Shown piece by piece: positions 33,965 through 44,430 of a stretch of 64,000 nt of DNA. Source of the stretch: Stentor coeruleus (taxonomy: Eukaryota > Ciliophora > Heterotrichea > Heterotrichida > Stentoridae); contig MPUH01000319.1 of the NCBI GenBank assembly GCA_001970955.1, positions 1 to 64,000 of the forward strand. The letters are read 5' to 3'. The notes below the pieces were generated by a model. That model was not told the origin of the DNA. It did no database searches and was given only the letters and a program-made list of their open reading frames with translations. Every line of letters starts with the position of its first letter. Within the stretch, counting starts at the first letter, position 1. The position numbers were made by a program, and so were the translations under genes.

Positions 33965-34006
33965 AGTATTAGGAATTATGCTTGACTATTGTCTAGCCCT
34001 TGCTAA
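33965..34006 (+). ncRNA. candidate structured element, copy B
   Basis: Starts 106 nt after the CDK stop. The core GCTTGAC-TATT-GTCTAGC at 33,980-33,997 forms the same hairpin as copy A near AP1S. Confidence 0.4.
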
Positions 34007-34107
34007 TTTCCTCTTTTATAGTATATTTTCGTAAAAAAAAATTATCCCTCTGTTGATCTTTATTTTTTCTTATTTTCATGTTTTTCTCTAAGTATTTTTT
34101 CAAATTN

Positions 34108-34832
34108 CGATATTAAAAAGGTTAGACCATCCTAATATCCTATCGATAAAGGATTTTTTTATAGAAAGCCAGAAGTATTATTTGGTATTTGAATATATGG
34201 ACCAAGACTTAAAGCATTATCTAGACTCTTTGACTCAGCCATTAAGTGAAATTGCTGTTAAGCACTATGCTTATCAATTGCTACTAGGCCTAAGTTATTG
34301 TCATAGTAATTGTATAATCCACAGAGACCTAAAACCTCACAATTTGCTTATGCTCAGAGATAGTCTTAAAATAGCTGATTTTGGACTGTCAAGAATGTGT
34401 GTTTTCCCAGATGAACCAACTACACCCATAGTACAAACCCTTTGGTATAGAGCTCCTGAACTTCTTCTAGGCACAAATTACAATGAAAAAATCGACATGT
34501 GGTCTTTAGGATGTATATTTGGAGAACTTATCACTGGAGCACCGATCTTCCCTGGATACAACCAAATCGACCAACTCTGGAAAATATACAGCATATTAGG
34601 AAGCCCTGATACAAGCTTGTGGCCTAATGTTCAAAATCTTAAAGGATTTCATGCTTCTCCAATATGGACACCTGTGAATTTTAAAGAAATTTTCCCTGTA
34701 TTAAGTGAAGAAGGTGTAGACTTTTTGAGTAAAGTACTGGTTTTAGACCCTGCTAAGAGAATGTCCTCACATCAAGCACTTCAACATCCATATTTCCGCG
34801 AGTTTAGATATGTATCTTTGCCTAAGTTTTAA
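34108..34832 (+). pseudogene. 5'-truncated copy of the CDK gene (probable assembly duplicate)
   Basis: Begins in mid-codon after the N and lacks the first ~58 residues, including the glycine loop, Lys39 and most of SPSILRE. The remaining coding text appears identical to the full gene. It should not be counted as a second gene unless long reads span the junction. Confidence 0.85.
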
Positions 34833-34937
34833 GTAATTGAATTGTTTTGTATAGATTTTATTGAAGAATATATAAGAATTGTTTTGAGTTTTTTGTGTTA
34901 TAAGATTTAGTTTGGTAATTAAGATTTATTGTAAATG

Positions 34938-34979
34938 AGTATTAGGAATAATGCTTGACTATTGTCTAGCCCTTGCTAA
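34938..34979 (+). ncRNA. candidate structured element, copy C (inside the 972-bp repeat)
   Basis: The same as copy B apart from one base, and dependent on whether the repeat is real. Confidence 0.3.
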
Positions 34980-35079
34980 TTTCCTCTTTTATAGTATATT
35001 TTCGTAAAAAAAAATTATCCCTCTGTTGATCTTTATTTTTTCTTATTTTCATGTTTTTCTCTAAGTATTTTTTCAAATT

Positions 35080-36203
35080 TTTCATCCCATAAATAATATG
35101 CATTAATGAAAAAGTTTAGTTATGTCATTCGCATATTTTATAGGTCTGCTTTCTATTTATTTCGATTTTGGCACATATGACTATAAATTTTGGTTTTTGT
35201 ATTTACATATGTTGCCATAGAAAACAGAATATGGGAGAGATAAGATATAAATGAAGAGACTATAGGATAATAAGAGAAAAGCATGTTGATATTTTAAATT
35301 TGAGTTGTATAATAGAATGCCTGCACAGGCTAAGAGGTTTACATAGAGAAATATAATGAAATACTCTAATAAGATGCTAGCAAAAGAAAAAATAGAATGA
35401 ATTCACTTAAAGCAAACCCAAAAAAAAATTTTTGCATTTTATAGTTATTGAATAGAAGGTAATATTTATATAAAATTTTTATTCTTAAATTCATACCAAA
35501 AAAACTGTTATATTAACTAAAGTAACATACAACAACTTAAAACTATAAAGCTAAAAGCCTAAGCTTTGCATAGTAAACAGTAATTAGTTATATTAAAAAT
35601 CTAATGGGGGATAAGCATTTTTGCATTTAGATGTTTAAAATGAATGCTTTCAAGCTAAATCTCTAATAGATATCAAATCAATCTAAAAAATGATCCAAAA
35701 AGCAAAAATTTCCATCTAAAAACAAAAATAAAGGGATTTGCCACAAATCATTTGATTCCTATATAAACCCCTTAAAAGTTCATAAAGCTATATAAACCCT
35801 AAAATTCTTAACACCTAAATAATCTCCTTCATCTTTCTTCATACAAAACGAATAATTTTTAAATCTAAGCATCAAGTTTTATTTAACTATAAGCCAAGGT
35901 ATCTTATTAACTACAGTGCTATCTTTACCTAAATTGAATAAATTCCTAGATTATTTTAAAACACATCCAATGATACTCTCTTACTTCTCTACCCCAAAAA
36001 CCAAAAATCATAAGTCAAAAACCTATTCTTAATAGAAAAAAAAGCATTTTTATCTAAAAAAATTATACTTTAAAATTTTTATGTCCAAAAATTAAGGTCT
36101 AGCAACTACGAACGATTAATTTTTTCCATGCATTTCATAGCTTAGATAAAAAAAGCCAGTTAAATATGCTGGGAAATGCCTGCCACAATTTATATTCTAA
36201 ATC
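35080..36203. other. tandem intergenic region
   Basis: About 1.1 kb, AT-rich, C-over-G in its right half (35,690-36,010). No gene, repeat or RNA recognised. Confidence 0.45.
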
Positions 36204-37424
36204 ATGAGAGCGTTCAAAACAACAATGCGACACTTTTCTGATCAAAAAGACTATAACTGGACCATGATTCGCCGAGAAATGATAGCTGATGTTATACAAA
36301 CTGTCATTAAGTTCAGTGCTTTCAACATGTCAAACTCACAGGCTGTCAAAGCTGAACTAATGAGAGCTGGCTTGGATGCTATGAATCATGTGTTTATGTT
36401 AGTGGCAAATAGATGGTCAAAATACAAGCCAGATGATAGCTATAACTATGGTAAGTTCTATTAAGGGTACAACAAGTTTAAAAACATTACAGTAATGATT
36501 CCAGGAGCCTGCTTTGCCTTGTCTGGGGTTTATAATGTTATGATGCCGATGCTCACGGTTTTTAATGGTCTGGATACTATGTCAGAACTTGTTTTGAACC
36601 CAGCTTCTCTAGGTGTATTGTTCATATAGGTTATTTTCCTATCAAGCTTCGGGGAACTATACTTATACTATAAAAACCTTGGTGATGTGAGTAAAAATGA
36701 TATGCACCACACTTTTTTCAAAAGATTACTTATAAGAAGCCGACTTTCATTCAGAATAATATTTAAAAAACAATCCGTAGACCCTATCCAAGATGCTATA
36801 ATTACAGAAAACGTTCTTGCCGTTATGGGTGTTGGAATGCCTGTTTTAACATCTTTTTTATGCTATGCTACTGGTTTAGGGTGGATTGATTTGATTGGTG
36901 AGTTTTCAAATGGAGTGATTCAGATTTATTTAGGGTATCTTATATGCAAAGAAAACTCACAGGTTTTAATTGGAAGAAGCTTACAGTCGGTTGACTACAT
37001 TAAACTACTTTCTACATTGAATTCCCGTAGAGAAATCAAAGATATCCAATATCTTAAAACAACATATAGTAATGATGAACTTGCTTTATCAGCTGAAGTA
37101 GTCTACGATCAGGATTTTTTAGCTCAGAAACTTATCAAAGCTTTGGAAAATGATATTAAACAAATATCTTTAGATGAAGCTTCAGAAAGAGGTCTGAAAG
37201 AACTCTTGGTTAAATCTACATATCTATTTATTACACACAATGCAGAAGTTATAAGGAAAATAGAAAATGATATAATCAAAGCTTTCCCTTGCGCTACAGA
37301 AATTGATATAGAAAAATGTGTCTCGAATATCAAAAAAGAACTTCAAGGCGTGATGCAAAGCGAACTTAAAAAATTGAACCCAGAAAGTGATGAAATACAT
37401 AAACGATCTGTTAGTATTAGTTAA
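36204..37424 (+). CDS. SLC30A9: SLC30A9-like cation diffusion (zinc) transporter
   Basis: Exons 36,204-36,450, 36,466-36,614 and 36,630-37,424 give 396 residues. The first exon starts the transporter region (MIADVIQTVIKFSAFNMSNS, then AELMRAGLDAMNHVF). Membrane segments include VMIPGACFALSGVYNVMMP, VIFLSSFGELYLYY, ENVLAVMGVGMPVLTSFLCY and a segment ending in VLIGRSLQ, which matches the ALLGRSIQ block of ZnT-9. A helical cytosolic tail follows. SLC30A9 exports zinc from mitochondria in animals; the same role here is inferred. The short N-terminus (RAFKTTMRHFSDQ) could be a mitochondrial presequence. Confidence 0.88.
36451..36465 (+). other. 15-nt intron 1 of SLC30A9-like gene
   Basis: GTAAGTTCTATTAAG; removal joins SYNYG to YNKFKNITVMIPG. 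Confidence 0.92.
36615..36629 (+). other. 15-nt intron 2 of SLC30A9-like gene
   Basis: GTATTGTTCATATAG; removal joins NPASLG to VIFLSSFGELYLYY. Confidence 0.92.
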
Positions 37425-38324
37425 ATCATAATCTAGATCTTATCTATATAAGTAATTTCAGTTTTGAATTATTTTGTATATGGATAAAAAATTCAACTAT
37501 GTATAAAAGTAATTAAATTTAATTCGAACTTGAAAAATAATACTTAAAATTTTATAACAATATATCAAAGTAATCAAACTTTAATACTAAATTATAGATA
37601 AATATATGTAAAAATATCGAATTAAGGTTTTATAAATAAGTTGGATAAAATTATCTTATTGCGATTCATTTAGCATTTCTGATATTTTCGATATCATTTA
37701 TTATGTCTTAAACAGTTAAATTCTAAGTTTATTTGTTTAAATTGAAATATATCTTTAAAATTTAAGGTTAATTATTAATATAAATATAAGCTTTTATGTT
37801 CTAAAATCTGACCAAAAATGTATTTTATTTCATAAGTCATGCTAAGTTTTACCCAATACTTCAAGCACTAAATTCTCTTTATCAGAAAATTTCCTTAGCT
37901 TTATTCATCTCATAATATCCATACTTTATTAAAAAAATACTATTACTTTTCTTATAATAAAAGTATTTCTAAGCAAAAAGTTTATCAAAAGCCAATAAAA
38001 ATATAAACCAAATAATTATCTTTTCTTAAAAGATTCTACATCATCTATCAGTAACTTTTAATCAAAATCCTTACAAGACATTAATAAAAACCACTACCCT
38101 CAATCTTAAGAGAATGATTAGATATTAGTATTAGATAACATATATAATATTCAGAAAAACTAAGAAGGTCTATAGTTTTTAGATGGAATTAGGAAATTTT
38201 ATCAACTGAATATTGATTTTTAAAAGTAAATAGTATGAAATTATATTACATATCAATAGTAAATAGACCTTAGCTTGCAAGCATATGTGAAAATGAAATA
38301 GGGTTTAATATAAAACCATAGGTT
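37425..38324. other. tandem intergenic region
   Basis: 900 bp without recognised content. It departs from the usual pattern: C-rich in the middle (37,840-38,100) and G-richer just before the PABP start. TGTATATG lies near 37,475. Confidence 0.45.
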
Positions 38325-39914
38325 ATGAGCCAAGTGAGAAATCTAAATACTGCGTGCCAAATTTTTATCGGATGCCTTCATCCTACCGTTATAGAGTCTG
38401 ACCTCTACAGCTTAACCTCAACTTTCGGACAAGTGGTATACATAAGAATCCTCCGTAACATATACACAAAAGAACCTATGGGCCTGGCATTCGTGAGCTT
38501 TAGCGACTCAGCTTCAGCAAAGCGTGCCAGAGAAGAACTAAACGGAGTATTATTCAAAGGTAAACATATCAATGTGACTTTATACTACAAGCCTAGAAAT
38601 GCAAATGCCAATATTTTTGTGAGCAATTTGTCACCTGAGTTCATGGCTAGAGACCTAGAAAAAATCTTCAAACAATTCGGAACTATAGTTTCAGTTAAAG
38701 TTTCATATGATCCATCACTTATATCAAATCGATACGGCTATGTTCAATTTGAAAAGGAAGAACATGCCTTAAGCGCTTTAGCTGCAAAAGATCAGATTTT
38801 AGGGTCAACTAAAATTCAAGTATCAAAATTTGTCCCTATTAAAGATAGAAGTGACCCTTCAAATAACCCAAATCTTTATGTTAGAGGCTTTGATTCTTCT
38901 ATGACCCAAGAAAATTTACAAAATATTTTCCAAGTTTATGGAGAAGTGAGTTCTTTAGTAATTATGAGAGATGGGGATAAAAGAGGTGAAGATAGGTTTT
39001 ATGGCTATGTTTGCTTTAAAGAGGCAGATTGTGCACAGAAAGCTGTTAGCGCTTTGCATAATAAAAGCATAGATAATGTTGTATGGTATGTGGTGCCACA
39101 TTTGAAAAGAGCAGCAAGAAAAAAGAAACTTGAAGCTGATTATAAGCTAAAAAAAGAGGGTTGGAAAAAAAGGAACCTTTTTATTAAAAACTTGCCTTTG
39201 TCTTTATCTGAATCTATGCTTAGAGACTTGTGTTCTGAATATGGGCCTATTGAATCATTGAAAATCCATATGACTGAGAATATAACTTATAATGATGGGC
39301 AAAAAGTTCCTCAATGGGTGTCAAACGGTAGTGCTTTTGTGTGTTTTACTGCTGAAGAAAGCGCAAGAAGAGCTTTAAATGGGTTAAGAAACAAGATGAT
39401 TGAAGGGAAAAATATTTTTGTGGCTATGTGGAAGCCTAGAGAAGAGTTGGTTAAAAGCTTAAATGCTAGAAAATACAAGTTCTTCCAAAGGCAAATGATG
39501 GAAGTTGGTGCTTTTAACCCTATGTTTGTTCAACAAAATAAACCTGGTAGAGGACGTTCTATACCGCAAGTACCACCACAGATACCCCCACCTATGATGC
39601 CACATATGGCTATGCCTAGAGTTATTCAACAAGAACCAAGATTAGCCCCTGAATTAGCAAATTTCAATAGTCAACCACCTGAGACACAAAGGCGTATGTT
39701 AGGAGAACAACTTTATCCTGTTGTTTTGAAGAACTCTAATGATAAAATTGCTGGGAAAATCACTGGGATGCTATTGGAAATTGATACTAGAACTTTACTG
39801 GCTTTGATTCAAAATCCTACAGAAGTTGCGATTAAAGTTAGAGAAGCTGTTGAAGTACTCAGGAAAGCTTGGGCTAATAATCCTGAAGCACTTGCTGTGC
39901 TTCCTGCGGTTTAA
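38325..39914 (+). CDS. PABPC1: poly(A)-binding protein
   Basis: The 529-residue protein has four RRMs (~11-88, 98-175, 186-262, 285-370) with RNP1-type motifs such as GLAFVSF, RYGYVQF, FYGYVCF and GSAFVCF. A proline/methionine-rich linker follows (IPPPMMPHMAMP). The C-terminal MLLE domain has KITGMLLEIDTRTLLAL. This is the cytoplasmic PABP layout, shorter than the human 636 residues because of a brief linker. It binds poly(A) tails and, through MLLE, PAM2-containing partners in translation and deadenylation. Confidence 0.97.
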   Translation: MSQVRNLNTACQIFIGCLHPTVIESDLYSLTSTFGQVVYIRILRNIYTKEPMGLAFVSFSDSASAKRAREELNGVLFKGKHINVTLYYKPRNANANIFVSNLSPEFMARDLEKIFKQFGTIVSVKVSYDPSLISNRYGYVQFEKEEHALSALAAKDQILGSTKIQVSKFVPIKDRSDPSNNPNLYVRGFDSSMTQENLQNIFQVYGEVSSLVIMRDGDKRGEDRFYGYVCFKEADCAQKAVSALHNKSIDNVVWYVVPHLKRAARKKKLEADYKLKKEGWKKRNLFIKNLPLSLSESMLRDLCSEYGPIESLKIHMTENITYNDGQKVPQWVSNGSAFVCFTAEESARRALNGLRNKMIEGKNIFVAMWKPREELVKSLNARKYKFFQRQMMEVGAFNPMFVQQNKPGRGRSIPQVPPQIPPPMMPHMAMPRVIQQEPRLAPELANFNSQPPETQRRMLGEQLYPVVLKNSNDKIAGKITGMLLEIDTRTLLALIQNPTEVAIKVREAVEVLRKAWANNPEALAVLPAV

Positions 39915-40640
39915 AAGATTTAGATAATTAGTTTAGGAATTTAGCGATAAGGTGATGATTAGGATGTTTTGGTTGGGAATTGGATGATTTTTTTTAGAGT
40001 GTTGGGCTTTTGATGATTGTAGGAGGAATGGGTTAGAGGAATATATGGATTTTGTAAAGATAAGGTGTAGAGGTTTATTAGGGAGGATATATGTGGATAT
40101 GAGGGATGATGAAGAAAAATGAGGTAAGTTTATAGTAAAATAAAGAATATTTAGAGATGTGTATGGATGATTAGTAAATAAATAGATCTAGAGGTTGGGA
40201 GGTGCTTGGAATTAGGATGTTTCTTATAATATTTGTTTTAACTTATACTGATTTACAGTTAATAATAAAATTCTTACCGAATCGCCTATTTTAGCTTTAA
40301 AACCTACTTTTTCTACCGCTATCATAGACTTAAAACCTCACAAAATCAATAAACTTATCTTATAACCCAATTCCTCTTTAAAAACTAATCTTCACTTTAA
40401 AAACATAACCCAAACCCATCTTATCAAACTCCTTAAACTCCCAAAAGCAATAAAAGCCATTACCCTAATCTTCAAACCAACCAATCCTTTCAAAAACCTT
40501 TAAAAATCCTATTCCTTTCACCCAATCTTTTTCACAACCAAAAATTATCTTTTCAATTCCATTTCATCCTATCTTTATTCTCAAACACAATCATCTCTTT
40601 AAAAACTCAATCCTGACGAATCCTAAGATTTATAATAAAT
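39915..40640. other. tandem intergenic region with extreme strand-composition switch
   Basis: 40,021-40,200 has 56 G and 1 C on +. 40,261-40,500 has 66 C and 7 G. The change takes about 60 bp around 40,230. There is no coding potential on either side. Confidence 0.85.
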
Positions 40641-41765
40641 ATGAAGAAATACAACAGCATGTACCCTTCATATAGCGTCAACATAAAAATTGTAACATGG
40701 TCACGAGACTCTCATGGACTCTATGACTATGAATCCCGCAGTGTACACAAGCGTCTTATCCAAGCACAAAATCCTCTTTATATAATACGTTCTGGTACCG
40801 ATGTCCAAAGTATTTCTACACCTTCAGAGCTGAATTCAATGCCAGGTTTCAATATTCTCTGTTCCTTAGACCAAGAAAAGTCTGATTTTTTCATCAAACC
40901 TCATGATTCAGAATCTTTATGGCAAGTTGTCCGTTCAATGAAATGCCAATACGGTTCTGGTTGTATTTTGAAAGAAGGTGACATAATCAAACTTGGTAGG
41001 GTATCTTTTAAAATCAGCTCTTTACAAGCTTTAGACGATAAAAGCTCAGGGGATAATACTCAAGATAGTGAAGATATAGACTGTGATATTCCTAATGAAA
41101 GGGAAACTGGCGTATGTAAAGTATGTCTTTATGATGACTCAGACCCAAACAATCCTCTTATAAGCCCTTGTAAATGTTCAGGGTCAATGAAGCATGTTCA
41201 TTTATTATGTTTACAAAAGTGGTTAGCTTCACGTATGGTTTCTCGAAACACTGAAAACTGTATAACCTACTCATGGAAGTCAATGGAATGTGAAATCTGC
41301 AAATGCCCATACCCATTTTCCTTCTGCAACAAAGGCCGAGAAACTGACCTTTTTAGCTTAGAAAGACCAGAAGTTCCTTATTTAGTCTTAGAAGCTATAG
41401 CTGGTGATAGGAATAACAATAGAGCAATTCATATAATCAGTGTTACAAGTAAAAACAGTGTCAAACTTGGTAGAGGTCATGATAGTGATGTAAGGATTTC
41501 TGATATATCAGTCTCAAGATGTCATGCTATCATTAAACTTAGAGATGGAAATTTTTTACTTGAAGACAACAACTCAAAATTCGGCACACTTGTAATGTCT
41601 AAAGATAAAGTCCATATACCGAATAACTACTCTGTTGTTGTTCAAACTGGAAGGACAGTTATAACAATGTCATTGAAAAATAGCTCTTCTCCTTTTGACC
41701 TTGGTGCTGAATTAGATAATTCATTGGATGATGAGAATATTTTAATAGGGAAAAGATCTTTATAA
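40641..41765 (+). CDS. RING-CH (MARCH-like) / FHA protein
   Basis: The 374-residue protein has an RING-CH zinc finger (~158-233) with CKVC, CKCSGSMKHVHLLCLQKWL and CEICKCPY, the C4HC3 order. An FHA domain follows (~273-345), with VKLGRGHDSDVRIS, SRCHA and NNSKFGT. The N-terminal region (~60-130, GDIIKLGRVSFKIS) may be a second, degenerate FHA. RING-CH domains are E3 ubiquitin ligases and FHA binds phosphothreonine, so a phosphorylation-dependent ligase is likely. No membrane segment is seen, unlike most MARCH proteins. Confidence 0.88.
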   Translation: MKKYNSMYPSYSVNIKIVTWSRDSHGLYDYESRSVHKRLIQAQNPLYIIRSGTDVQSISTPSELNSMPGFNILCSLDQEKSDFFIKPHDSESLWQVVRSMKCQYGSGCILKEGDIIKLGRVSFKISSLQALDDKSSGDNTQDSEDIDCDIPNERETGVCKVCLYDDSDPNNPLISPCKCSGSMKHVHLLCLQKWLASRMVSRNTENCITYSWKSMECEICKCPYPFSFCNKGRETDLFSLERPEVPYLVLEAIAGDRNNNRAIHIISVTSKNSVKLGRGHDSDVRISDISVSRCHAIIKLRDGNFLLEDNNSKFGTLVMSKDKVHIPNNYSVVVQTGRTVITMSLKNSSSPFDLGAELDNSLDDENILIGKRSL

Positions 41766-41834
41766 TATTAATTAACAAAAGATATTAAAAATAGGATTAT
41801 CTCAGGATTTTATATTAAAAAAATGATAAGGTTG

Positions 41835-43910
41835 CTATTTGAGGACTTTTCGTTTGTTTGAGACTTTTTGTAAGACTTTGTTAAGTTCGGTTTTGTCGAT
41901 TTCTCCTAAGGAGTGCCTTTTTGTTGGGTTGTGGGATGAGTTACGTGGAGCTATGGTTGATTTACGAGGTTTAGGCCTTGAGGTTTGGATTTTTGGTTCT
42001 GAGGACTCTTTGGCTGCCATTTCGGTTTCGTATTTGATTTTGCTATTTTCTTTAAGTTCAGCTGTTGAATTGTAGTAATCATTGTAGAGCTTGTCTAGCT
42101 TTTCGTCACTGGTTAAAGAGGTCTGCACAAGGAATTTATCGTCAGTTTCGAGATAGTAATTCAATATACACCTAAATTCGCTTTGCAAATCAGAGTTGCC
42201 AAATGCTATCGCTAGGCGGAAGTCTACATAATGAATAGCAAAAGCATAAGCTACACTTTTAACTGAATCTTTACACATAATTTTCAAGCTTTGCATAAAA
42301 TACTTACAAAAAAACATATGCGAGCACACAGTCGACATTGCGGCACAAAATTCAATAAACCCAATCCTATGACAATAACTCTGTGACTTAGCTAATTGTA
42401 ATATTTTACCAAAAAACTCTTCTCTTTTAGGTAAATTCCTATATAAAATCTCAGCTAATAGTTTAGCTGAACTTATCTGCACAGGTCTAGTTCCTATTTT
42501 CAAATACTCAAATACTTGCAATGCAACTTTTTCATGTATAGCCGAGCAGTCAAAACTTATACAAAAACTTAAAAGTTCTTTAATAACTACAACCATCCTT
42601 CTCCAATTGCTGCTTTTAACACAAACTTCTTCAACAAGGATTTCTAACAGTTTTTCATGAGTTTTCAAAGACTTAGCAATGATAAAAAACTGATCTAAGA
42701 GTATTTCAATGACATTCTCACATTCAAGCAAGCTGTTCACAATTTGGAAAAGCTCTCCTTCTTTATTACCACTTAATTTACAAACATCGCCTATTTGTTT
42801 TGCTATGCATTTTCTAACTTCCCATCTTGTATCTTCAGCTAATATAGAAAAAACTCTTAAAAGCTGGTCATTCATAGAACCAATAATATAGAGAAGTGCT
42901 GGAAAATTATAAGCCATTAAAGGTTTAATGTCGTTTTCTTTGACATTGTCAAAGCCGATATACCATTTTGTGCACATTTCTCTAAACTCTTCATCCATGC
43001 AAAGACGTAAACTGACCATAATTTTGCCAAAGTACTTAAGTTTTACTTGTGAAAGTTTATTACCTTGCCCTGTAAAAAATGAGCATTTTATAGTTTCTAT
43101 AATATTTTCTTTACAAGAATAACTGCAATAATCCATAAGGTCACAAAATAAAGGTAGAGCACTTTCAAGAACCTCAGCTGAATCATCTTCAACTAGTTTT
43201 ATTGCTTCTGGGACAACTTGGCTTTCAATTTGTTTTTTAGGTAAGACTTTCATTATGATTCTCAAAGCTTTGCACATGTTTTTTCTTACTAAACTTGATG
43301 GATCTTGAGTCATTGCATATATTTTCCTAAGCAAATCTTCACAGTTTTCTCCTTTCTGTGCCTCAACACAAGCTGAAAGTACATATCCACCTACAGACCT
43401 TATGTTGTCTGTTTGATGGAAAGCTGATAAACTAAAAGCTTCAGTTTGAGACCTTTTGCAGTACCTTTTGGCAAGCTCAGCAAAAGCTTCTCCCCAAGTT
43501 TCTTGCAAGCTCCAGGTTTCAGTTTCTAATATTTGTAAGATGAGAAGTAAAAGGTTTTCATAGTATTTTGTTGGAAAACAGTTTGATGATAAAACAGTTG
43601 TAAAAGCTTTACCTGCTTCTTCTTGGGCAGATTCATTCCAATATGGTAAGCGGTCCTAATTAATGCTTACGATTAGTTCTGCTAATACTTGCTCACTACC
43701 TGGCTGGTGCATGTAGCTACTGATAGCACGGACTACCCATAGTTTTTGTGATAACTGGCCTTTATCTAGTAAATATAAAGCTTTGTCGATATCTGTAAAA
43801 TACTCACTAGTACTTAGGTTTTCTATTTCGTCTTTGGAATGCAAGCTTTTTTCTAGGTCGGTCATTACTTCGATTGGGTCATCGAGAAGCCATTCTGAGT
43901 GAAATTTCAT
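41835..43910 (-). CDS. PPP4R4: PPP4R4-like HEAT-repeat phosphatase regulatory subunit
   Basis: Exons 43,910-43,671 and 43,655-41,835 give 686 residues. The N-terminus (EIENLSTSEYFTDIDKALYL, LLDKGQ) matches PPP4R4 (EIERL...LSDIERAVYLLSAGQ). HEAT repeats fill most of the protein, including MAYNFPALLYI, which matches CAYNFPAMIVF. The C-terminal ~70 residues are basic and disordered (KPRKSTIAPRNSSHNPTKRH). PPP4R4 binds PP4 catalytic subunit in the cytoplasm. A PP2A A-subunit is the less likely alternative because of the N-terminal match. Confidence 0.85.
43656..43670 (-). other. 15-nt intron in PPP4R4-like gene
   Basis: The sense sequence is GTAAGCATTAATTAG; removal joins QVLAELI to DRLPYWNESAQEEAG. 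Confidence 0.92.
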
Positions 43911-44430
43911 ATTTATTAGTTATGCTGGAGATAATAGAAAAATGAAGTTGATTAGATGAAAATGTTGAATAGAAATAAGGATTTTAAATGAGGAGATTAT
44001 TTTATGTGATAGGATTTTAAGGTTTTTGATTTTAGATAAAAGAGTTAAGATGCTTGGAGTGGGTATTAAAAATGATCACTAAGGTTTTTAATGAAATATT
44101 GTTATGAGGAATTTTTAACTTATTATATAAGTAGCGAGTATTATATGATTTATTTGATAGTATTTACTATTTTTTAATATAAAATGTGTTAGGTTGTTGC
44201 ATAGATTATTTAAACTTTAAACTATATATAATACTTCATATTATTACTATAAGTATTATTTTAGCATAAGATTTTTATAAAAATCAATCCTATTAAAATA
44301 ATAATAACTCACTTTATGTTCATGAAGACTATTAATAGCTTTACAGTTATCTAAACTAATAAATAAAGTTATAAGTTTAGCTTTCAAAAAGAAAAACATT
44401 ATATTTTAAAGCATTAATGCATATATAATT
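43911..44430. other. divergent intergenic region
   Basis: G-rich on + to about 44,100, less so after 44,250 where C rises. No site recognised. Confidence 0.5.

Larger units (their letters stand above)
33135..35079. repeat. 972-bp direct repeat joined by one N
   Basis: 33,135-34,106 and 34,108-35,079 are almost identical; the one difference noticed is T at 33,977 against A at 34,950. The N at 34,107 is exactly the junction. The repeat covers the last ~240 codons of the CDK and its 3' flank. This is what two overlapping contigs placed end to end would give. Confidence 0.9.

Noticed and set aside
34182-34832. Second CDK gene
   Set aside because: It lacks the N-terminal lobe, starts right after an N and repeats the upstream gene almost exactly; treated as an assembly duplicate.
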